From Pseudomonas chlororaphis (GTDB taxonomy: Bacteria; Pseudomonadota; Gammaproteobacteria; Pseudomonadales; Pseudomonadaceae): a DNA stretch of 64,000 bases. Shown here in pieces: positions 56,510-64,000 of the stretch (its first letter is position 1; each line of letters opens with the position of its first letter). Location: NCBI GenBank assembly GCA_001023535.1, contig CP011020.1, positions 6,296,257-6,360,256 of the forward strand, given 5' to 3'. Made by a program: the position numbers and the translations under genes. The notes under the pieces are model-generated. The model worked only from the letters and a program-made list of their open reading frames with translations, did not search any database and was not told where the DNA came from.

Positions 56510-57867
56510 GCTGTTTCCCGGTCGACGACCCTTTGCCCCACATGGTGTTCGATCCGCTCCACCAGTTGTGCACTGGCCTGGCGCCAATTCAGCCATTGCC
56601 ATTGATCCAGGTTGCGCTTGGCCGGGAATACCCCGGTGTGTTCCATGTCGAGAACCAGGTTCGCCAGGCTCTGGGGGTCGTCGAGGTCGAAGTAGGTCAT
56701 GAAATCACCGCCGATTTCCCGGAACACTTCGATATCGCTGCCCATTGCCGGCAAGCCGCGTTGCATGGCCTCCACCAACGGCAGGCCGAAGCCTTCCACG
56801 TAGGATGGGAATACCAGGGCGGTGGAGTGTTGATAGGCGTGCTCCAGGCTTCGATCCGCCAGGTTGTTGAACATGAACAGGCGGCTGTCGAGTTGTGGAT
56901 GACGCTTGATACGTTCGATCAGGGCTTCGCATTTCCAGCCGACCTTCCCGACGATGCATAACCTTGCCCGTGAACCGGCAGCCCAGGCCCGCTCGAAGGC
57001 ATCGAGCAGATACGCATGGTTTTTGCGCGGTTCGATGGTGCTGACCATCAGGAACACCGGCTCGGGCTGCTGGAACAGACGCGACAGGTTTGGGTCAACG
57101 GTTTGCGAGGTGTCGGCCAAGTCCAGTTCGCTGCCCAGATGGAAATAGTCGAACCAGCGTTCGCGCACCTGTTGCTCGCCGAGGCGTCGGACCATTTCCT
57201 GGCGAAGCTGGTCACGGATGGTGAGCGAAATGGCGATGTAGCCGTCGGCGGTACGGGCAATCCAGTCGAACCAATGGTTGAACACCTTGACCAGCCCGGC
57301 GTCGCAGAATTGCGGATGGGTCAGGGGAATCAGGTCGTAGATCACCGAGATGATCCCGACGCCGTCACGCTTGAGTTGTTCGGCCAGGGGAAAGAAGCCC
57401 GAGTGCCAGGAAGAATCGAGCAACACCAGTTGATCGCCGGCCCTATGTGCCAGCGGTACGCTGCGTTCCGGGCCTGGCTTGCGCTTGAGCAGGCGATCGA
57501 GGATTCGAATGGGGATGCTCAGGCAGCCCAGGGCAAACAGTCGGCAGGCAATGTACAGAAAGCGGCGCGCCCAGATCGACTGGCTGAAAGGCCGCTGCTG
57601 TTCCAGAGACCTGTGCCTGACCCAGAACAGATTGGCGAACTGCAGCAGCCGTACGCGCAGCCTGGCCAGGTCCAGCCCACTTGTGGGCAAGGGCGCCAGG
57701 CTTTTCACTTCGTACAGCTTGCCCTGCAGCATCACTACCGGAATGCATTCGCGTTCCCGGTCCTTGGCCGGCAATTGGCGAATAACGTTGCGCACCACTC
57801 GCTGGATGCCCGAGTTGTCATTCGGGTGGTCGTATACGTAGGTGCAATCGACCAGCAGGCGGGTCAT
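56500..57867 (-). CDS. wbpX: GT4 glycosyltransferase of D-rhamnan synthesis (WbpX-like), 455 aa
   Basis: The protein starts RLLVDCTYVYDHPNDNSGIQRVVRNVIRQL and has a C-terminal GT4 domain with FLMVSTIEPRKNHAYLLDAFERA and YVEGFGLPLVEAMQRGLPAMG. In P. aeruginosa WbpX adds an alpha-1,2-linked D-rhamnose. The start overlaps wzt by four bases and the end overlaps wbpY. The middle region (residues 75-125) is hydrophobic and basic, consistent with membrane association. Confidence 0.88.
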   Translation of the reverse strand: MTRLLVDCTYVYDHPNDNSGIQRVVRNVIRQLPAKDRERECIPVVMLQGKLYEVKSLAPLPTSGLDLARLRVRLLQFANLFWVRHRSLEQQRPFSQSIWARRFLYIACRLFALGCLSIPIRILDRLLKRKPGPERSVPLAHRAGDQLVLLDSSWHSGFFPLAEQLKRDGVGIISVIYDLIPLTHPQFCDAGLVKVFNHWFDWIARTADGYIAISLTIRDQLRQEMVRRLGEQQVRERWFDYFHLGSELDLADTSQTVDPNLSRLFQQPEPVFLMVSTIEPRKNHAYLLDAFERAWAAGSRARLCIVGKVGWKCEALIERIKRHPQLDSRLFMFNNLADRSLEHAYQHSTALVFPSYVEGFGLPLVEAMQRGLPAMGSDIEVFREIGGDFMTYFDLDDPQSLANLVLDMEHTGVFPAKRNLDQWQWLNWRQASAQLVERIEHHVGQRVVDRETACG

Positions 57868-59129
57868 GGCAACTCCTTTTGCGCCAGTGCTTCGGCGGCC
57901 GTCTGGCTCGAACGCTGGATGCTGGTCCGGGCCTGGAGCCAGGAACAGCCGACGAAGTCTTCCTGGCGGTTATTGATCACGTGGAACACCAAGCCGTAGT
58001 CGCGCCATTCGAAATTGCGGTCCAGGTGCGAATCCAGCCGCGACAGGCTCAGGGCAACGGAGTAGTTGCCCTTGCCCAGGCGCATGTCGAAACTGAAGCG
58101 GAAGGTGATCTGTTCACCGGCCTTGAGGTCGGTCACCGCCTTGTCCTGGCGGTGGGTGTTGATGCCGTACATGGGTTGGCCAAGGCGGTCCTTGATCAGG
58201 AAACCCAGCACCAGGCGCTCGATGTCCTGGCGGATCTCGACCCGGACCTGCAGCACCATCGGCTGGCCGATCTCGGCCACTTCCACCGACTGGCCCTGGC
58301 TGTTGAGCAGTTGCACATCGAGGATGCCTGCCTCGCCGGTGCCGGAAATGGTCCGCACCTGGCCGTTGGCGAGCATTTCCTGGCGCACCACCTGGCCTTC
58401 GCGCTGGGCCAGCATGGCGTTGTAGTAGTCCATCACTTCTTCGGGCTTGCCGTGCATGGCCATGCGCCCGTGTTCGAGCAGGATGGCGGTGTCGCAGATC
58501 GACTGGATCGCCGAACGGTCATGGGACACGATCAGCAGCGTGGTGCCGGCCTTGCGGAAGTTGCGGATGCGCTCGAAGCTTTTGTGCTGGAAGTAGGCAT
58601 CGCCCACCGACAGCGCCTCGTCGACGATCAGGATGTCCGGGCGCCGGGCTGTCGCGACGCTGAAGGCCAAGCGCATCTGCATGCCGCTGGAATAGGTGCG
58701 CACCGGTTGGTCGATGGCCTCGCCAATTTCGGCGAACCCTTCGATCTCGGGCATCAGCGCCTGGATTTCCTCGACCTGCATGCCCAGCAACTGGCCGGCC
58801 ATGAACGCGTTCTGACGGCCGGTGAAATCCGGGTGGAAGCCCATGCCCAGTTCCAGCAACGCGGCGACGCGGCCTCGCAGCTGGATTTGGCCGCAGGTGG
58901 GCTGGGTGGTGCCGGTGATCATCTTCAGCAACGTGCTTTTACCGGCCCCGTTGACCCCGACGATACCGACGGCTTCACCGGGCTGTATCTCGAAATCCAC
59001 CCCTTGCAGGATCCAGTGCAACTGATGGCGCTGGCGGGAAAAGGGGATCAACCATTCGAACAGCCGGCTCCATCGATTCGGGTACTGCTTGTAGGCCTTG
59101 CCCAGGCCACTGACACGTAGATGTCCCAT
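57864..59129 (-). CDS. wzt: O-antigen ABC transporter ATP-binding protein Wzt, 421 aa
   Basis: Wzt powers export of the finished lipid-linked polysaccharide. Walker A is GVNGAGKST (residues 58-66), the signature is YSSGMQMRLAF, and Walker B is ILIVDEALSVGD. After about residue 250 an extra C-terminal domain (LDVQLLNSQGQSVEVAEIGQPMVLQVRVEI and following) is the carbohydrate-binding module that recognises the O-chain end. ATG 59127-59129 overlaps the wzm stop (TGATG). Confidence 0.95.
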   Translation of the reverse strand: MGHLRVSGLGKAYKQYPNRWSRLFEWLIPFSRQRHQLHWILQGVDFEIQPGEAVGIVGVNGAGKSTLLKMITGTTQPTCGQIQLRGRVAALLELGMGFHPDFTGRQNAFMAGQLLGMQVEEIQALMPEIEGFAEIGEAIDQPVRTYSSGMQMRLAFSVATARRPDILIVDEALSVGDAYFQHKSFERIRNFRKAGTTLLIVSHDRSAIQSICDTAILLEHGRMAMHGKPEEVMDYYNAMLAQREGQVVRQEMLANGQVRTISGTGEAGILDVQLLNSQGQSVEVAEIGQPMVLQVRVEIRQDIERLVLGFLIKDRLGQPMYGINTHRQDKAVTDLKAGEQITFRFSFDMRLGKGNYSVALSLSRLDSHLDRNFEWRDYGLVFHVINNRQEDFVGCSWLQARTSIQRSSQTAAEALAQKELP

Positions 59130-59926
59130 CAGAGTTCGTCCACCATTTCACCGCCGCGCGTGCGAAACAGGCGTAGGCCGGTGATGCACAGCAGCAGGCC
59201 CACGACCAGCAACGGCAACAGCGAGCCCCAGTCCGGCCACTGGTTGTAGAGGAACAGGTTCTGGTAGCTCTGCATCAGGGCGGTCATGGGGTTGAGGGCC
59301 AGCCATGGCTGGACCGAAGGGGGGAGGATCGTGATCGGGTAAACGATCGGCGTGAGCCAGAACCAGAATTGCAGGCAGATACCGAACAACTGGCCGACAT
59401 CACGGAAAAACACGTTGAGAATCCCCAGAAGCATGCCCAGCCCCGCGGCGAACATGATTTGCAGGGCCAGCAGCGGGACCAGCGCCAGCAAGCTCAGGCC
59501 TGGCCAGCGCCCGGTGATCAGCAGGAAGCCGAGGAACAGCCCGAGGATGATCGCGAAGTTGATCCCGGCGTTGAGCAGCACGATCACCGGCAGGCAGATC
59601 CTGGGGAAGCTGATTTTTTTCAGCAGGTTGGCGTTTTCCAGGAACATGCCCTGGCTGCGGGTGGTGATCTCGGCGAAAAAACCCCAAGTCAGCAACCCGG
59701 CGCAAAGGTAGACGCTGTAGGCCATGCCATCTTCCACACCCGGCAGGCGAGCCCGCATGATGTGGGAAAAAATCACCGTGTACACCAGGATCATCGACAG
59801 CGGATTGAGCACCGTCCACAGCGCGCCGAACAACGAGTTGCGATAGCGCGCCTGGAACTCGCGCTTGACGCTGCCCAGGACGAAGCCGCGATAGCTCCAC
59901 AGAGTGCGTTGCAGGGTCAATAACAT
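59129..59926 (-). CDS. wzm: O-antigen ABC transporter permease Wzm, 265 aa
   Basis: Wzm is the membrane channel partner of Wzt. It has about six helices (LFGALWTVLNPLSMILVYTVIF, YLCAGLLTWGFFAEI, LPVIVLLNAGINFAIILGLFLGFLL, LVPLLALQIMFAAGLGMLLGILNVFF, LQFWFWLTPIVYPITIL, LLPLLVVGLLLCITGLRLF). The open frame runs upstream into wbpW, but ATG 59924-59926, overlapping the wbpW stop as TGATG, gives the family start MLLTLQRTLWSYRGF. Confidence 0.95.
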   Translation of the reverse strand: MLLTLQRTLWSYRGFVLGSVKREFQARYRNSLFGALWTVLNPLSMILVYTVIFSHIMRARLPGVEDGMAYSVYLCAGLLTWGFFAEITTRSQGMFLENANLLKKISFPRICLPVIVLLNAGINFAIILGLFLGFLLITGRWPGLSLLALVPLLALQIMFAAGLGMLLGILNVFFRDVGQLFGICLQFWFWLTPIVYPITILPPSVQPWLALNPMTALMQSYQNLFLYNQWPDWGSLLPLLVVGLLLCITGLRLFRTRGGEMVDEL

Positions 59927-61368
59927 CAGCCGGCCCTGCCGTAGTGATCCTCGAAGCGAACGATGTCGTCCTCCCCCAGGTATTCGCCGCTCTGCACTTC
60001 GATGATGACCAGATCGATGACGCCGGGGTTTTCCAGGCGATGCTTGTGGCCGGCGGGGATGAAGGTCGACTCGTTCTTGGCCACCAGGTGCGAACCCGAG
60101 CCGTTGTTGGTGACCTTGGCCATGCCTTCGACCACCACCCAGTGTTCGTTGCGATGGTGGTGCATCTGCAGCGAGAGCGAGGCGCCCGGCTTGACCACGA
60201 TGCGCTTGATCTTGAAGCGCGGGCCCTCTTCGAGCACGGTATAGCTGCCCCAGGGGCGGCTGACCGTACGGTGCAGGCGATAGGCTTCGTGCGCCTTGTC
60301 CTTGAGCTGCCGGGCCACGCGACGAACCTCCTGGGCGCGGTCGGCATGGGCCACCAGCACGGCGTCGGCGGTGTCGATGATGATCAGGTCTTCCACGCCC
60401 AGGGCCGCCACCAGGCGCCCATCGCTCTGGACGAAGTTGCGCTGGCTGTCCATGAACAAGGCCTCGCCCGTGGTGCGGTTGCCTTGCGCATCGGCCGGCA
60501 CCAGGCCGGCGACGGCGGTCCAGGAGCCGATATCGCTCCAGTCGAAGGCCGCCGGGATCACCACCACGTTGGCCGAGCGTTCCATGAGGGCGTAGTCGAT
60601 GGAGATGTCCGGCATGTCGGCGAAATGTTCGGCTGACAACTCCTGCTGCACGCAACCTGCCGTCTCCACGGCCGTGCTCGCGGCGGTGCAGGCGCGGGCC
60701 TTCTCCAGCAGTTCGGGGGCGTGGGTGTGCAACTCCGCCAGCAGGGTCTTGGCTGAAAAGCAGAACATGCCCGAGTTCCACAGGAAGCGGCCGCTCTCCA
60801 GGTAGTGGGTGGCGGTCTGCAAGTCGGGCTTCTCGACGAAGCGCACGACTTTGGCCGCGCCCCGAGTGTCCAGCGGCTTGCCTCGTTCGATGTAGCCGAA
60901 GCCGGTTTCCGGTGTCGTCGGCAATACGCCGAAGGTCACCAGGTGGCCGCGCTTGGCCAGCTCTACGGCGTGGTCCACGGATGCCTTGAAGGCGGCTTCA
61001 TCCTGGATCAGGTGGTCGGCGGGCATCACCACCAGGATCGTATCGTCGCCGTGCAGGGCCTGCACGGCGAGGGTGGCGGCGGCAATCGCGGGTGCGGTGT
61101 TGCGACCCGTCGGTTCCAGGACGAAGTGCCCGCGATGGCGCTCCAGGTGGGCGTTCTGATAATGGTCGCGGCTCTGGAAGTAATACTCGCGATTGGTGAC
61201 GGTGACGATATCGCCCCGGCCGTCGAACAACCCTGCGGCGCGTCGGTAGGTCTTGCCCAGCAACGACTGGCCGTCGGGCAAGACCATGAAGGGTTTCGGA
61301 TGACCCTCGCGGGACACCGGCCACAATCTCGTCCCGGCACCGCCGGAGAGAATCACGGGAATGAGCAT
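59926..61368 (-). CDS. wbpW: bifunctional mannose-6-P isomerase / GDP-mannose pyrophosphorylase (WbpW), 480 aa
   Basis: The enzyme supplies GDP-mannose to Gmd. The N-terminal nucleotidyltransferase (residues 1-300) begins ILSGGAGTRLWPVSREGHPKPF and contains FVEKP. The C-terminal cupin isomerase domain (about 350-480) has WGSYTVLEEGPRFKIKRIVVKPGASLSLQMHHHRNEHW, with the metal histidines, and GHKHRLENPG. Length matches type II PMI-GMP proteins. Paralogues (AlgA, PslB) exist in pseudomonads; the cluster position identifies this as WbpW. Confidence 0.95.
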   Translation of the reverse strand: MLIPVILSGGAGTRLWPVSREGHPKPFMVLPDGQSLLGKTYRRAAGLFDGRGDIVTVTNREYYFQSRDHYQNAHLERHRGHFVLEPTGRNTAPAIAAATLAVQALHGDDTILVVMPADHLIQDEAAFKASVDHAVELAKRGHLVTFGVLPTTPETGFGYIERGKPLDTRGAAKVVRFVEKPDLQTATHYLESGRFLWNSGMFCFSAKTLLAELHTHAPELLEKARACTAASTAVETAGCVQQELSAEHFADMPDISIDYALMERSANVVVIPAAFDWSDIGSWTAVAGLVPADAQGNRTTGEALFMDSQRNFVQSDGRLVAALGVEDLIIIDTADAVLVAHADRAQEVRRVARQLKDKAHEAYRLHRTVSRPWGSYTVLEEGPRFKIKRIVVKPGASLSLQMHHHRNEHWVVVEGMAKVTNNGSGSHLVAKNESTFIPAGHKHRLENPGVIDLVIIEVQSGEYLGEDDIVRFEDHYGRAG

Positions 61369-61371
61369 GGC

Positions 61372-63251
<1,880 letters not shown>

Positions 63252-63673
63252 GCACCAACCCCCTTTGAAGAATGCCTCGTGCCTGGCTGAGTCGAGTAGG
63301 AAATCTCCGTAAGATCGGGGAAATATCCCTCAACAATCGGCCAAGAGAAGCGTTTGTTGTAGTTGTTTGGTTGCCAATCTGTGCCAATTTCGCGGCAATT
63401 TCAATAACGCAAACCGTGACCGGTCAGTTCTCATATTTATAGCGGGTTTATTCGCGCCGGGCGGTTCACGAACCCTTGGCGGATGTGTTTAGAATGCCCC
63501 TCGACACCCTCTTCGGTGCTGATTCGCAGATCGAACGGCAGGGCGAGGATCACTAAAAACAAGAACGAGACGGGTAGCGAGGGTCACGACGAATGCGGCA
63601 TGCACCGCTTCGCTCTTTGGCTCGACCGTCATGAAAAGAGGTGGCCAGGAAGGCGACCTCCCTTTGGGGTGCC
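63252..63673. other. 422-base divergent promoter region between rmd and the next glycosyltransferase
   Basis: No supported gene lies here. The left half is AT-richer and should hold the rmd promoter reading left. TTCACG (63465-63470) and TAGAAT (63490-63495), 19 bases apart, are a weak rightward promoter candidate. A sequence resembling the core of an RfaH ops element (GGGTAGCGAG, about 63575) is too short to claim. Confidence 0.45.
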
Positions 63674-64000
63674 ATGAACTTCATTCTTTACTCGGACGTA
63701 AACGACCACTCCATCAGCCAGAGCCTGGGCCGCCCCGAGTACAGTTACTACTTCGTGCTCAAGGCCTATCGTCCCGTGCTTGAAAGCCTGGGTACGGTGC
63801 ACGTGGTGGCATCGGTCGCCGAGGTCGATCCGCTCTACCTGGCATTGCAGGAAGCCGGGCAGGATTGCCTGTTCCTTTCGTTTTCACCGCCCCACAAGGC
63901 CCCGGTCGACCTGCTGTGCCCGATGGTCTGCGTGGTCGCCTGGGAGTTCGATTCGATCCCGGCCGAGCACTGGGATGACGACCCTCGGCATGACTGGAGC
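63674..64000 (+). CDS. glycosyltransferase, 5' part only
   Basis: ATG 63674 opens a frame that runs off the window end (109 residues seen). It starts MNFILYSDVNDHSISQSLGRPEYS and continues LKAYRPVLESLGTVHVVASVAEVDPLYLAL, then FSPPHKAP and VAWEFDSIPAEHW. The Rossmann-like alternation and WEFDSIP resemble family 1/4 glycosyltransferases found next to the A-band cluster in pseudomonads. The catalytic C-terminal domain is outside the window, so the call rests on the N-terminus and the neighbours. Confidence 0.65.
   Translation, partial: MNFILYSDVNDHSISQSLGRPEYSYYFVLKAYRPVLESLGTVHVVASVAEVDPLYLALQEAGQDCLFLSFSPPHKAPVDLLCPMVCVVAWEFDSIPAEHWDDDPRHDWS

Noticed and set aside
57973..57988. parS-like half-site in wzt (CACGTGGAACA)
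   Set aside because: The left half is wrong at four positions; it is a chance match in coding sequence.
63570..63590. Possible RfaH ops element before the last glycosyltransferase
   Set aside because: Only a short GGTAGCG core is present and the surrounding consensus is missing.
63483..63677. 64-codon plus-strand frame ahead of the last glycosyltransferase
   Set aside because: No ribosome site; overlaps the start of the better-supported gene and has no domain-like features.

Overview
The window is a GC-rich gammaproteobacterial chromosome segment centred on the replication origin. Gene order and protein sequence point to Pseudomonas, most likely the P. fluorescens group. The order htrB-tag-glyQS-gmhB-plsC, gyrB-recF-dnaN-dnaA, rpmH-rnpA-yidD-yidC-mnmE, mnmG-rsmG-parAB-atpIBEFHAGDC-glmU-glmR-glmS is the classic Pseudomonas origin region. 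I saw no rRNA, tRNA, CRISPR array, transposase or phage gene.

Layout. Bases 1-1497 are accessory: the AT-rich 3' end of an unknown gene, degraded REP-type repeats and one small hypothetical gene. Bases 1498-7468 hold lipid A acylation (htrB), DNA repair (tag), glycyl-tRNA synthetase (glyQS), heptose synthesis (gmhB) and a phospholipid acyltransferase (plsC). Bases 7587-11678 hold a divergent two-component pair and a GABA-type permease. Bases 11982-18198 hold gyrB-recF-dnaN-dnaA on the minus strand, with two parS sites inside recF. Bases 18199-18758 are oriC. Bases 18759-22684 carry rpmH, rnpA, yidD, yidC and mnmE. Bases 22726-26752 hold an iron-uptake module (TonB receptor, FecR, FecI, Fur box) inserted between mnmE and mnmG. 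Bases 26760-27274 are a second origin-like stretch (DnaA boxes plus AT-rich DNA) upstream of mnmG. Bases 27275-31515 are mnmG, rsmG, parA and parB; 31561-38833 is the ATP synthase operon; 38894-43081 is UDP-GlcNAc precursor synthesis (glmU, glmR, glmS).

Bases 43270-45102 are an AT-richer hipBA-type toxin-antitoxin island. Bases 45106-49984 are an NAD salvage regulon (nrtR-nadD2 divergent from pncA-pncB-nadE) followed by a NudK-like Nudix hydrolase. Bases 49987-54193 hold an LTA-synthase-like membrane sulfatase, a LysR regulator and a glutathione S-transferase. Bases 54248-63251 are the complete D-rhamnan (A-band / common polysaccharide antigen) O-chain cluster rmd-gmd-wbpW-wzm-wzt-wbpX-wbpY-wbpZ. 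A divergent glycosyltransferase gene is cut by the window end.

The most striking pattern that no single gene explains is the number of perfect DnaA boxes (TTATCCACA or its complement). I count 25, and 24 of them lie between 2.4 and 40.3 kb, many inside coding sequences. Other notable signals are paired inverted-repeat operators before hipBA, matched 15-bp palindromes before nadD2 and pncA, hairpins between cistrons of the atp operon, and a sensor kinase that looks like a CHASE2 kinase without its periplasmic domain.
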